Assembly (NCBI GenBank): GCA_027489295.1
Contig: JAIYAA010000085.1
Location: 1-46,994, forward strand
Direction: 5' to 3'
Source: Sphingomonadales bacterium
GTDB taxonomy: Bacteria > Pseudomonadota > Alphaproteobacteria > Sphingomonadales > Sphingomonadaceae
Length of the DNA: 46,994 nt
Both the position numbers and the translations under genes were made by a program. Positions 25,435-34,284 of this stretch are shown here, one piece after another (the stretch's first letter is position 1; the number at the start of each line of letters is the position of its first letter). Below the pieces are notes generated by a model, which did no database searches, was not told the DNA's origin, and worked only from the letters and a program-made list of their open reading frames with translations.

Positions 25435-26913
25435 TTGTTCTTTCGCGACGATCATGGCTCGGGCCTCGCCGGCGGCGGTGGCGGGCTGGCGCGTGCGATC
25501 CCCGCGGTGGTGCCCGCGCGCATCGGCAAGCGGCTCGCAACGCTCGACCTCGTCCCCGATCTTGGCGCCGATATCGGCTCCCCCACCTGGTTTCGCGGCG
25601 CCGCGACCTGCGCCGCACTCTGCGCCGCAACCTGGATGCTTTCGCCCGGCTTCGACCGGCCGATTGTCGGTGTGGTCCCCGCAGCCCTGACCGGCGAGGC
25701 GAACGAGGCGCAGCAGGCCCAGGCGATCGCGCCGATCGCAAAGGGGTCGCGCACCGGCGCCCATGTCGCCGCGACCAACCTGGTAAAGCCGCTTACCGAC
25801 ACCCCCGAACGCCCGATCATCGAGCACGAAGCGCGGCTCGGCAGCGGCTCGATGCTGCGCAGCGTGCTGCAGCGCTCGGGCGTAGGCGAGGCCGATGCCG
25901 GGATCGTCGCAAGCCTCGTCGCCGGTGCGATGCCGCTGGGCCAGATCCAGCGCAACACGGTGCTCGAGATGACGCTCGGCCGCCGTACGGACACATCACA
26001 GCCGCGCCCGCTCGAAAAGCTCGCCTTCCGCGCCGCGTTCGATCGCCGGATCGAGATCGCCCGCACCGGGGCTGCGCTAGCGATCAAATCGATCCCGATC
26101 GCGATCGACCGCACGCCGCTGCGCGTCCAGGGGCTGATCGGATCGAGCCTCTATCGCTCGGCCCGCGCCGCCGGTGCGCCGGCCAAGGCGGTGGAAGGCT
26201 TCCTGCGGACGCTTGCCTCCCGCGTGTCGGTGTCGAAGCTGGGATCGTCGTGCAGGTTCGACCTGATCCTCGGCCAGGCGCGCGCTGCCACGGGCGAGGT
26301 CCAGTACGGCCAGCTGATGTACGCCGGCGTCACCGGCTGCGCGAACGGCGTCCAACTCGCCCCCTGGGAGAGCGACGGCAAGACCGAATGGTTCGACGCC
26401 AGCGGCACCGGCAGCAAGACGGGCATGATGACGATGCCGGTCAACGGCCGCTTCTCCTCCGCGTTCGGGATGCGGATGCACCCGATCCTCGGCTTCACCC
26501 GCATGCACAAGGGCATCGATATCGCCGCCCCCTATGGCTCGCCGGTCTATGCCGCGGTTGATGGGGTGGTGCGCGTCGCGGGCGGCGCCTCGGGCTATGG
26601 CAATCTGGTGCGGATCGACCATGGCGGCGGTTTCGCCACCGGCTATGCGCATCTGAGCAAGGTGATGGTCCGTCCCGGCCAGTCGGTGCGCAAGGGCCAG
26701 CAGATCGGCCGCAGCGGCAATTCGGGCCTGTCGACCGGCCCGCACCTCCATTTCGAGACGACGCGCAACGGCCAGGCGGTCAACCCGCGCGCGGTATCGT
26801 TCGTGTCGGTGCGCCGCCTGACCGGCGGGGCGCTCGGTGCCTTCCGGGCACGGCTGCACGGCCTGCTGGCGGTGCCGGTCGGGCACGGCGCGCAGAAGGA
26901 CGCGGCGGAGTAG
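25435..26913 (+). CDS. M23 (LytM) peptidoglycan peptidase, membrane-anchored
   Basis: The 492-aa protein has a hydrophobic segment near residues 55-70, a long linker region, and a C-terminal LytM domain (about 350-470) with the zinc motifs HKGIDIAAPYGSPVYA, YGNLVRIDHGGGFATGYAHL and GPHLHFE. The His/Asp/His ligands are all present, so it should be an active endopeptidase cutting peptidoglycan cross-links. The start is TTG 25435, 9 bases after AGGGG; a stop codon 15 bases upstream in frame rules out a longer version. Its promoter region carries CtrA/GANTC signals, fitting a cell-division or morphogenesis role. It ends 3 bases from the convergent ATPase gene. Confidence 0.9.
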   Translation: MFFRDDHGSGLAGGGGGLARAIPAVVPARIGKRLATLDLVPDLGADIGSPTWFRGAATCAALCAATWMLSPGFDRPIVGVVPAALTGEANEAQQAQAIAPIAKGSRTGAHVAATNLVKPLTDTPERPIIEHEARLGSGSMLRSVLQRSGVGEADAGIVASLVAGAMPLGQIQRNTVLEMTLGRRTDTSQPRPLEKLAFRAAFDRRIEIARTGAALAIKSIPIAIDRTPLRVQGLIGSSLYRSARAAGAPAKAVEGFLRTLASRVSVSKLGSSCRFDLILGQARAATGEVQYGQLMYAGVTGCANGVQLAPWESDGKTEWFDASGTGSKTGMMTMPVNGRFSSAFGMRMHPILGFTRMHKGIDIAAPYGSPVYAAVDGVVRVAGGASGYGNLVRIDHGGGFATGYAHLSKVMVRPGQSVRKGQQIGRSGNSGLSTGPHLHFETTRNGQAVNPRAVSFVSVRRLTGGALGAFRARLHGLLAVPVGHGAQKDAAE

Positions 26914-26916
26914 CCC

Positions 26917-28590
26917 CTACCGCCCCTGCGACCGCCAGCGGCGGATCGTCCGTTCCACGATCGCCTCCTCACCGCCGACCTCACGCCACAGCTCGGAGAA
27001 GCACGGGTCGTCCGAGGCCGGGCGCTTGGCCGGCTCCAGATCGTCGAACAGCAGCCGCACCGGAGTCGCCACGCCTTCGCCCACGGCGATGCACTCGCGG
27101 TTGCGCAGCGCCGGGATCGCATCGAGGAAGCCGCGCGCACCCTCCGGCATCGCCGCGCGCACGAACGCCTGATCGCGCTCGTTGTTGAGCCGCATCGACA
27201 GGATCGTGCCGCACTGGGAAAGCACGCCCTCGGCCAGATCCGAGGGCCGCTGCGTGATCAGCCCCAGCGAGACGCCGTATTTGCGCCCTTCCTTGGCGAT
27301 GCGGCTGAGGATCCGCCCGACCGACGAGCCGTCGGCATTGCGCTCGTTGGGCACATAGCGATGCGCCTCCTCGCAGACGAGCAGCACCGGCCGCTTCGCC
27401 TCGCCACGCGACCAGATCGCATAATCGAACACCATCCGGCTGAGCACCGCGACCACGACGGAGGTGATCTCGTTGGGTACCCCCGAAACGTCGATGATCG
27501 AGATCGGCTTGCCGCCGCCCGGCAGGCGGAAGATCCGCGCCAGGAACGCCGCCATGGTGTCCGCGACGAGCATGCCCGAGAACATGAAGGCATAGCGCGG
27601 ATCGGCCTTCACCTCGTCGATCTTGCTCTTGAGGCGCAGATAGGGCGCGGTGTCGGTCGCCTTGTCCATCTTGCCCATGTCCAGCGTCAGCGCGTTGGTG
27701 AGGTCGGAGAGCAGGTACGGCACCGGCGCATCGACGGTGAGCTTGCCGATCTCCTGCCCGATCCGGTTCTTGGCGCGCGCGGCGAGCAGGCATTTGGCGA
27801 GGATGTCGGCATCCACCTGCCGCTCGCTGCCCGCGCTGGTGAGGAACACCTCGCAATGTTCCTCGAAGTTCATCAGCCAATAGGGCAGCTGCAGGTTCGA
27901 CACGTCGAACAGCGCGCCATTGTGCTGGAAGGCGCGGCCATATTCGCCGTGCGGATCGATCATCACCACATGGCCCTGCGGCGCGAGCTCGCAGATCCGG
28001 TGGAGAATGAGGGCGGCGGAGGTCGACTTGCCGGTGCCGGTCGAGCCGAGCAGCGCGAAATGCTTGCCCAGCATCGCATCGATATAGAGCGCGGCGCGGA
28101 TATCCCGGGTGGGATAGACGGTGCCGACCTCGATATGGGCGCGATCCTCGGCCGCATAGATCTGGCGGAGGTCGGCAGTGGTGACCGGAAACACCTCGGC
28201 CCCCGGGGTGGGATAGCGGGTGACGCCGCGGCGGAAGCGGTAGAGCTTGCCCGTCAGCTTCTCCTCATCGCCTTCACCGAGAAAATCGATCGCCGCCGCG
28301 ATCCGCTGGCCCGTGGGATCTAGCCGTGCGCTGCGGACGCTCGCGATCAGCCAGGCGTTGCCGACCCGGATCTTGACCTGCGCGCCCACCTGCCCGGCAT
28401 TGGCCAGCGCGGCATCGCCGCTTTCGGCCAGCGCATCGAGTTCACCCAGGTCGAGCAGCACCTGGCTGGACGCGCCCGCGATTTCGAACACCGCGCCGAT
28501 CGCGCGGGCTCCGGCAGGAGACCGGCCGACAGGGACCCCGCCGGCACCGCCCTCGCTCTCGAACCCACCGACGCGAAACTGGCCTTCCAT
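26917..28590 (-). CDS. HerA-like DUF87 ATPase
   Basis: This 557-aa hexameric-type ATPase has an N-terminal HAS-barrel-like region (1-150), Walker A GSTGTGKST (182-190), the HerA/FtsK motif MIDPHGEYGRAF, Walker B LLVCEEAHRYVPN and a sensor/Arg-finger region LITQRPSDLAEGVLSQC. HerA proteins translocate DNA, usually with the nuclease NurA in end resection. No nurA or other nuclease gene is adjacent, so this belongs to the stand-alone bacterial branch. ATG 28590 follows a GGGGGA ribosome site. A role in DNA processing is family-based. Confidence 0.88.
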   Translation of the reverse strand: MEGQFRVGGFESEGGAGGVPVGRSPAGARAIGAVFEIAGASSQVLLDLGELDALAESGDAALANAGQVGAQVKIRVGNAWLIASVRSARLDPTGQRIAAAIDFLGEGDEEKLTGKLYRFRRGVTRYPTPGAEVFPVTTADLRQIYAAEDRAHIEVGTVYPTRDIRAALYIDAMLGKHFALLGSTGTGKSTSAALILHRICELAPQGHVVMIDPHGEYGRAFQHNGALFDVSNLQLPYWLMNFEEHCEVFLTSAGSERQVDADILAKCLLAARAKNRIGQEIGKLTVDAPVPYLLSDLTNALTLDMGKMDKATDTAPYLRLKSKIDEVKADPRYAFMFSGMLVADTMAAFLARIFRLPGGGKPISIIDVSGVPNEITSVVVAVLSRMVFDYAIWSRGEAKRPVLLVCEEAHRYVPNERNADGSSVGRILSRIAKEGRKYGVSLGLITQRPSDLAEGVLSQCGTILSMRLNNERDQAFVRAAMPEGARGFLDAIPALRNRECIAVGEGVATPVRLLFDDLEPAKRPASDDPCFSELWREVGGEEAIVERTIRRWRSQGR

Positions 28591-28657
28591 CGTGCATCCC
28601 CCAAAAAGGCAGAGGGAGCATGGACTTGCCGGGGTTAAAACGAAGTATGCGCCGGGG

Positions 28658-29422
28658 TCAGAAACGGCGCCAGAGCGCACCTGCGCCCCAGCCGAACAGG
28701 AACGAGACACCCACCGCGATCAGGCCGTAGATGACCGCATGCTGATCGGCGCTGGTCGCGACGAACCGCTCGAAGCCCGATTTGCGGATCGCGATCGGCC
28801 GCACTGCCGCCGCCAGCACGCGGCCGTCGCGGATCAGGAAGGTCTCGGCGGTGAACCGCCCCACCGGCACGCGCGCCGGAATGGTGAGCCGGGCACGGTA
28901 GAGCACCCCGCCGGTGATCTCCACCGCGCCGGGTGCCTCGTAGAACAGCCGGTTGCGCCGTCTGAGATCGACCAGCCCCTGGTCGAAGCGCTGCTGCACC
29001 TCCGGCGCGGCCCCCGAGGCGGGCGAGAGCTGCAGGCTGTCGAGCCCCAGCTCGTAGATCGCCCGGGTGCGCTCGTCGACCAGCTGGCGGATCGGTCGCG
29101 ACGAGGCGATCGCGTAGAAGCTGGGCGCCGAGCGATAGCGCATCTGCGCGGCGTTGACCCAGATGCCGGCAACCTTCGATTTCTCGCGGACCACCACCGA
29201 TTCGGTCGGCCCCTTGATCACCACGACGATATCGGCGGGCCGCTCGCCCTGGCCGGGGGCGCGACCGCCCGGATAGAGGATCGCACCGAACAGCAGCAGC
29301 TCGGCGCCGGTGAAGCTGTAGGCGATCTCGATATCGCGCTGCGAGACATCGGGCACCAGCTCGGGCTTGGCCTGCCCCATCAGCAGCGGCGCGAAGAGCG
29401 CCAGCGCCCAGGCCCGTCTCAC
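28658..29422 (-). CDS. TIGR02186 family protein (TauE/SafE-linked)
   Basis: The 254-aa protein has a signal peptide (ALALFAPLLMGQAKP), a beta-rich periplasmic domain (LVPDVSQRDIEIAYSFTGAE, FGAILYPGG, IVVVIKGPTESVVVREKS, IWVNA) and one C-terminal membrane helix (YGLIAVGVSFLFGWGAGALW). This pattern fits the conserved hypothetical family TIGR02186. Its GTG start overlaps the TGA of the TauE/SafE gene (GTGA), so the two are translationally coupled and probably form a complex. Function is unknown. Confidence 0.85.
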   Translation of the reverse strand: MRRAWALALFAPLLMGQAKPELVPDVSQRDIEIAYSFTGAELLLFGAILYPGGRAPGQGERPADIVVVIKGPTESVVVREKSKVAGIWVNAAQMRYRSAPSFYAIASSRPIRQLVDERTRAIYELGLDSLQLSPASGAAPEVQQRFDQGLVDLRRRNRLFYEAPGAVEITGGVLYRARLTIPARVPVGRFTAETFLIRDGRVLAAAVRPIAIRKSGFERFVATSADQHAVIYGLIAVGVSFLFGWGAGALWRRF

Positions 29423-30333
29423 GCCGCGCCTACCGAATAGAGCTCGTCGGGCCGCCAGGCGAGGCCCAGCAGCATCCGCGCGGCAACGGCGAGCACGATG
29501 ATCGCCAGCAGCAGCCGCAGATATTCCGGCTTGGCCTTGGCCGCGAACCGCGCGCCGAGCTGGGCACCGATCACCGAGCCGAGCAGCAGCAGGATCGCCA
29601 GCACGATGTCGACCGCCTTGGTCGTCGTCGCGTGCACCATCGTCGCGACGGCGGTGGTGAACAGCGTCTGGAACAGCGAGGTGCCAACCACCGTCTGGGT
29701 GCCCATGCCGAGGATGTAGAGCATCGCCGGCACCAGGATGAAGCCGCCGCCCACGCCCAGCAGCATCGTCAACACGCCGGTAAACATGCCGAGCAGCAGC
29801 GGCGCCAGCGGCGAGATGTAGAGGCCCGAGGCGTAGAAGCGCCAGCGGAAGGGCAGCGAGGCGACCAGCGGATGGTGCCGGCGCTTGCGGGCCTTGGGGG
29901 GCTTCGCGCCCCGCGACACGCGGATCGCGCTCACCGATTCCTTGCCCATCAGGCCACCGATTGATCCGAGCAGCACGACGTAGAGCACGCCGATCACCAC
30001 ATCGATCTGGCCGCTCGCCTGGAGCAGCTTGAACAGCCAGGCGCCGAGCAGGCTGCCGAGGATGCCGCCGGTGACGAGCACCAAGCCCATCTGCACGTCC
30101 ACGCCCTTGCGGCGGAGATGCGCGAACACACCCGAGACGCTGGCGCCGGTCACCTGGCTGGCGGCCGAGGCTGCGGCGACCGTCGGCGGAATGCCGTAGA
30201 AGATCAGCAGCGGCGTGGTGAGGAACCCGCCGCCCACGCCGAACATGCCGGATAGCAGACCCACGCCCAGCCCCAGCGCCACGATCACGAGCGCGTTGAC
30301 CGACAGGTTGGCGATGGGAAGATACAGATCCAT
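29419..30333 (-). CDS. TauE/SafE family sulfite/organosulfonate exporter-like permease
   Basis: This 304-aa membrane protein has about eight helices in two repeats, with the family motifs GVGLLSGMFGVGGGFLTTPLL near the start and GVLTMLLGVGGGFILVPAML in the second half. TauE/SafE members export sulfite, sulfonates or related small anions; the substrate here is not shown by context. A soluble basic loop (GAKPPKARKRRHH) lies between the halves. It is the upstream gene of the coupled TIGR02186 pair. Confidence 0.9.
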   Translation of the reverse strand: MDLYLPIANLSVNALVIVALGLGVGLLSGMFGVGGGFLTTPLLIFYGIPPTVAAASAASQVTGASVSGVFAHLRRKGVDVQMGLVLVTGGILGSLLGAWLFKLLQASGQIDVVIGVLYVVLLGSIGGLMGKESVSAIRVSRGAKPPKARKRRHHPLVASLPFRWRFYASGLYISPLAPLLLGMFTGVLTMLLGVGGGFILVPAMLYILGMGTQTVVGTSLFQTLFTTAVATMVHATTTKAVDIVLAILLLLGSVIGAQLGARFAAKAKPEYLRLLLAIIVLAVAARMLLGLAWRPDELYSVGAA

Positions 30334-30402
30334 GCGGATCTAGACCTAGCCCGTTTCGAATGGGGTGCGAAAGGGCGAAGCAGCGGTTTTACGCCATTGG
30401 CG

Positions 30403-31416
30403 TCAGAAGTCGCTGCCCAGGGTGAGCGCCAGGCCCGAGCCGGGCCGCGCATTACCCGCCACGCGCTGCCGCCAGTCCAGCGCGAGCCGGGCCTGCGTTG
30501 CGCCGATCGGCAGCGTGGCGACCAGCGTCGGGCCGATATCGAGCCGCTGCGTGGCGCGCTGCGCCGCCCCCCAGGCGCCGACGCCGAGCGCCAGCCGCAG
30601 CCTGCGACGCGCCGCGACCGGGTCGGTGAGTCGCACCGCCCCGTCGACATAGGGTTCGGTCCGCGTCCGCAGCACCGCACCGGCCTGGCCATAGGCCTCC
30701 AGCCAGAACTCGCCCGCGAGCCGCTGGTCCACCCCCGCGATCAGGCCGGCCGCCGGACCACCGCGCACGCCGTCCAGCCCGAGCCGCTGCTCGACGGCAA
30801 GCCGCACCGGCGCGCGCAGGGGATGCCAGTCGATGCCGATCGCCGCTTCGGCGCCGCGGCCGTGCACCGGCCCGGCGACGCGCGCATAGGCGGCCAGCCG
30901 GCGCCCCCCGCCAAACCCATAGGCCAGCCGCAGGCCATATTGGCTGCCCCCGAGCTGGCCGGCACCGGGCGCAGCCCCGATGCCGTGGCCGGGCCGCAGC
31001 ACCAGCCAGCTGCTCGCCTGCCAATGGTCGCGGCGGGGCAAGGGTGCGGGTGGCACCGAGCCTCGTGTCTGGACGCCAGAATAGTCCGCCTGCCCTTCCT
31101 GCACGACCGGCACCGGCAAAGCCTCACCCGAGGGCGAGAGCGGGAACGCCGCGGGAATCACCGTGACGCGCGCCGGCAGCTGTATTGCACGCGTTTTCAC
31201 CCGAGGGCGGATGCCGCCGACGATGCGCGGCGGGGCGACGGCGGCCCCGCGCCGCGCGACCGCTTCGTGCCGAAGCGCCGCACGCAGGCCGACGACAGGA
31301 CCAGCCGGAATGGCGCTGGAGGCCCCCGGCCACAGCATCGCCGCCCGTATCACGATCCAGCCCAGCACCACGGCACCGATGAACCGCAACGGGCGGCCGC
31401 GGCCCGTCGCGCTCAT
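30403..31416 (-). CDS. beta-barrel outer-membrane protein paired with a glycosyltransferase (NfrA C-terminal-like)
   Basis: This 337-aa protein has an N-terminal hydrophobic segment (FIGAVVLGWIVIRAAMLW), a Pro/Val-rich linker, and from about residue 130 a C-terminal barrel with Tyr/Gly/Arg strands (SQYGLRLAYGFGGGRRLAAY, GIDWHPLRAPVRLAVEQR, FWLEAYGQAGAV) ending in LTLGSDF. It resembles the C-terminal domain of the phage N4 adsorption protein A (NfrA) and BcsC-type export barrels. Its ATG overlaps the stop of the glycosyltransferase gene (ATGA). Export of a surface glycan made by that enzyme is the likely role. The large TPR part of NfrA is absent. Confidence 0.65.
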   Translation of the reverse strand: MSATGRGRPLRFIGAVVLGWIVIRAAMLWPGASSAIPAGPVVGLRAALRHEAVARRGAAVAPPRIVGGIRPRVKTRAIQLPARVTVIPAAFPLSPSGEALPVPVVQEGQADYSGVQTRGSVPPAPLPRRDHWQASSWLVLRPGHGIGAAPGAGQLGGSQYGLRLAYGFGGGRRLAAYARVAGPVHGRGAEAAIGIDWHPLRAPVRLAVEQRLGLDGVRGGPAAGLIAGVDQRLAGEFWLEAYGQAGAVLRTRTEPYVDGAVRLTDPVAARRRLRLALGVGAWGAAQRATQRLDIGPTLVATLPIGATQARLALDWRQRVAGNARPGSGLALTLGSDF

Positions 31417-32795
31417 GCCGCCGCCGGCACGGCATCGGCGGGCGCACCCGGAAACTGGTGCGCCGTCTTGTCCCAGCGCAGGGGCCCTCCCAGCAGCAGC
31501 CGGACATAGATGCCGAGCGCGCGCCGCGCCGCGAGCAGGCCGATATAGTTGGCGACCAGCATCCGCGGCATCGCCATCAGCCCTTCGACCGGACCGTACA
31601 GCCGGGCGACGAGCAGCATCCGCACCGCGAGCCGCCAAAGGAGCAGCACCAGGTTGATGGCGACGCCGGTCGCCAACCAGCTGTCGACGGGCGGCTGGGG
31701 CACACCGCTCCAGCGATGTAGCGCCAGCGCGACGCCCCACAGCAGCAGCGCGGCATAGGCGATCGCCAGCACCGGCATCGCCAGCGTGACTCGGCGATCG
31801 CGCATTCGCATCCAGTGGTCGCACAGATCCCAGGGGCCGCCCCAGCCCGTGCGGTCCCAGCCGGCGAGCGCGATACCGGCCATCCAGCGTGCCTTCTGCC
31901 GCACCGAGGCCGTGACCGTCGCCGGGAAATAGGCGCGCACCGCCACCGGCGGGCCGCCGGGGCATTCCGCCACCCGGACAAAGGCGCAGCGCTCGCCCAT
32001 CGCGCGCAGGGCGAGACCGAGCTCGTAATCCTCGGTCAGGCTGGTCGCGTCGAACGGCAGGCCGCGCGCTGCAGCGATCCGTCGCAGCACGTCGCATCGG
32101 ATCGCACAGCCGACACCGGCAAGCGGCAGGCTGGCCCCCAGCATCTGCCGCACCAGCAGCGTGAGCCCATGCGACTGGGCAAATTCGTCGAGGTAATGGC
32201 CGGACACCAGGAGCGATCCCGGCTGGCGCAGCGGCGTGACCGGAAGCTGCACCGCGCCGTGGCGATCGATCCACGCGGTGTAGACCTCGAGCTCCTTGGG
32301 GTGCACCACGTCCTCCGCATCGTGGAGCACGATCGCGGTAAAGGCATCGCCTTCCGCCGCCTGGTCCCGTTCCATCGCATGCCACAGGCCGTTGAGACAG
32401 TCGGCCTTGGTCGTCGGTCCCGGTCGCGGCCCGATCACGAGCCGGACGCGTGCGTCCGCCGCAGCGATCGCGGCAACTGCCGCAATGGTCTCGGGATCAT
32501 TGGGATAGGTGCCGACATAGATGCGATAACGCTGCGATGGCCATCGCGCGAGCATTCCCCGCAGCATCGGCGTGATGACCGCGGATTCGTCCCACGCCGG
32601 CACGAAGATGGCAAATCGAGCCTCAGCACGTGCGCAATCTGCCGGGACATCCGGACCACGTCCCCGCTGCCGCTTCAGACGCAGAAAAATATACAGAATG
32701 TCGACCAGGAGATCATCGAGACCACCGATCAGCATGAATACGACAGATACAGCAAATAGTTCGCGGTTTACCGCGTCTATTACCTCGATAGCCAT
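31413..32795 (-). CDS. NfrB-like processive glycosyltransferase (GT2)
   Basis: The 460-aa membrane enzyme begins with one helix (LFAVSVVFMLIGGLDDLLVD, typical of the NfrB family), then a cytoplasmic GT2 domain with ADCLN, HDAEDVVHP (DxD-like), TEDYELGLAL and the processive-synthase motif RQKARW (Q-x-x-R-W), and about four C-terminal helices. E. coli NfrB has a further C-terminal MshEN domain that binds cyclic di-GMP; this protein stops before it. It is the first gene of a coupled pair with the barrel protein, suggesting a small surface polysaccharide system. The polymer is unknown. Confidence 0.85.
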   Translation of the reverse strand: MAIEVIDAVNRELFAVSVVFMLIGGLDDLLVDILYIFLRLKRQRGRGPDVPADCARAEARFAIFVPAWDESAVITPMLRGMLARWPSQRYRIYVGTYPNDPETIAAVAAIAAADARVRLVIGPRPGPTTKADCLNGLWHAMERDQAAEGDAFTAIVLHDAEDVVHPKELEVYTAWIDRHGAVQLPVTPLRQPGSLLVSGHYLDEFAQSHGLTLLVRQMLGASLPLAGVGCAIRCDVLRRIAAARGLPFDATSLTEDYELGLALRAMGERCAFVRVAECPGGPPVAVRAYFPATVTASVRQKARWMAGIALAGWDRTGWGGPWDLCDHWMRMRDRRVTLAMPVLAIAYAALLLWGVALALHRWSGVPQPPVDSWLATGVAINLVLLLWRLAVRMLLVARLYGPVEGLMAMPRMLVANYIGLLAARRALGIYVRLLLGGPLRWDKTAHQFPGAPADAVPAAA

Positions 32796-32815
32796 CGCCC
32801 CCTCTCCAAACGATG

Positions 32816-32848
32816 TATTCGAGTCGGACCTCGTTACTATCTCGAATA
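32816..32848. promoter_or_regulatory. inverted repeat upstream of the NfrB-like gene
   Basis: TATTCGAG and CTCGAATA are perfect 8-base arms around a 17-base centre, in an AT-rich stretch 21 bases before the start of the glycosyltransferase gene. It could be a repressor site or an mRNA 5' hairpin. The rest of the 250-base gap (to 33000) is AT-rich near 32850-32880 and holds nothing else I can assign. Confidence 0.4.
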
Positions 32849-33000
32849 GAGTATCCTATATCAACTTATATATGAAGATGCGCAACAACGGTTTGCGCGT
32901 GGCCCTTCGCATGCAGCAGCATTCAGCAACGGGGCGGGGAACTGCACGGGCAGATACGGCGTTACCTGCGCACCCGATCCTTTGGACACCCCGAACTTGG

Positions 33001-33034
33001 AACCGGTCGCACCCATTCCGTGGTGCGGCCGGTT
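33001..33034 (-). terminator. hairpin after the RcnB-like gene
   Basis: AACCGGTCGCACC and GGTGCGGCCGGTT pair at 12 of 13 positions around an 8-base loop. The hairpin begins 11 bases after the stop codon on the minus strand. There is no long U-tract. This is a strong stem and a likely end of transcription. Confidence 0.6.
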
Positions 33035-33045
33035 CTCTTTACGGG

Positions 33046-33567
33046 TTACCAGTAGAAGCCCGGCACGACGCGAAGGACGGTGCCGCGTCGCGTATCGACC
33101 AGCAGCACATCGTTATAGTGACGCACCCAGGCGCGGCCATAGCCCGGCTGCGGCAGATGGTAGCGCCACGGATCGCCGATCAGATAGCGCGGGCCGTAAT
33201 AGACGGCGCCGATCCGCGCGCCCGGCTGGAAGCGGTAATAGCGGAACGGCGCGCGCCACTCGCCACGGGCATACAAGCCGCGATTGCGGTCGCGCCAGGC
33301 GCGCCAGTCATTCTCGGCCCAGCGGCGATCGCGGTCGCGCAGGTCCTCGCGATATTCGCGGTGCGCCTCGCGCAGGTCGCGGCGTTCCTCGCGGATGCGG
33401 CGTGGATCGCCCGAGCGCTCGGCATGGCGCAGGTCGCGCGCTTCCTCGCGAATGTCACGACGGTCCCCGCGCAATTCCGCCTGCGACTGCGCCAGTACGG
33501 GCGTCGGCGCCAGCAGGGCCGGCGCCGCAATCGCGGTCAGCAGGGCGATGGGAACGAGCTTCTTCAT
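33046..33567 (-). CDS. RcnB-family periplasmic protein
   Basis: This 173-aa exported protein has a signal peptide ending near QSQA, a highly charged Arg/Asp/Glu helix (about 30-90, with repeated R-D-x-R-E pattern), and the C-terminal RcnB-type domain (FRYYRFQPGARIGAVYYGPRY, WRYHLPQPGYGRAWVRHYND, RRGTVLRVVPGFYW). RcnB in E. coli helps nickel/cobalt homeostasis, but most alphaproteobacterial relatives have no proven metal role. ATG 33567 is preferred because the signal peptide starts there; the upstream extension has no ribosome site. A strong hairpin follows. Confidence 0.85.
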   Translation of the reverse strand: MKKLVPIALLTAIAAPALLAPTPVLAQSQAELRGDRRDIREEARDLRHAERSGDPRRIREERRDLREAHREYREDLRDRDRRWAENDWRAWRDRNRGLYARGEWRAPFRYYRFQPGARIGAVYYGPRYLIGDPWRYHLPQPGYGRAWVRHYNDVLLVDTRRGTVLRVVPGFYW

Positions 33568-33682
33568 CGGTTTTCTCCATCCTGATCGAACCGCCGGCCC
33601 TAAAGCCGGCTTGCGCACAGAAATGGAGAAACGCTGCTGAACGCTCCGCGAACGGCGCAGTCAGCCGCGCGACAGGAAGGCC

Positions 33683-34168
33683 TTACTGGCCGCCGCCGCC
33701 ACCGCCGCCGCCAGGACCGCCCCCCGCACCGGGCGCACCGACCGTGCCGATATTGCCGAACAGATCCGAGAAGAAGCTGCGGCGGCGACCCAGCGTCGGC
33801 GTGGTCTTGCCATAGGGGCTGATCGACGCGGCCAGTTCGACGCCGGTTTCATCGACCGCCGCGACATTGCCGCTCTGGTCGAAGCGAATGCGCAGCGTCG
33901 TCTGCGTCTTCACCTTCGGGTCGCGGAACGCGAAGTTGCTGCTGTCGCGCGAGACGTAGAACCACTCGCCTTCGTTGAACTGGCTGGTGAAGCTCGGATG
34001 GCCGAGCGTCTGCATCACCGAGTCGCGGGTATCGATGCCGGGCTGCACCGAGGCGACGAGATCGTGATCGACGACATAGCCCTGATGCGTCCGCACCGGC
34101 GTACAGGCGGTGGTGCCGAGCACGACCAACAACGCGGCGGTGCCGAGCGTGCGAACGGGAAGCGACAT
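33683..34168 (-). CDS. bamE: BamE (SmpA/OmlA) outer-membrane assembly lipoprotein
   Basis: The 161-aa lipoprotein has an N-terminal signal with the lipid Cys at about 22 (VVLGTTACTPV), a BamE domain (HGY-like opening, DSVMQTLGHPSFTSQFNEGEWFYVSR, LRIRFDQSGNVAAVDE) and an unusual C-terminal tail of about 17 residues made mainly of Gly. BamE supports beta-barrel insertion by the Bam complex in the outer membrane. It is divergent from the cytochrome bc1 chaperone gene, with a 116-base shared promoter region, an arrangement familiar in sphingomonads. Confidence 0.88.
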   Translation of the reverse strand: MSLPVRTLGTAALLVVLGTTACTPVRTHQGYVVDHDLVASVQPGIDTRDSVMQTLGHPSFTSQFNEGEWFYVSRDSSNFAFRDPKVKTQTTLRIRFDQSGNVAAVDETGVELAASISPYGKTTPTLGRRRSFFSDLFGNIGTVGAPGAGGGPGGGGGGGGQ

Positions 34169-34284
34169 CAGGTTCTCCAGGCAAACACATGCGACCCCCG
34201 GATTGCATCGCGGGCCGAAGGCCTCAATATGCGGCAAAATGCGGCCAAACAAGGTCGCGACCGAGGAAGGCACGAACAACGGCA

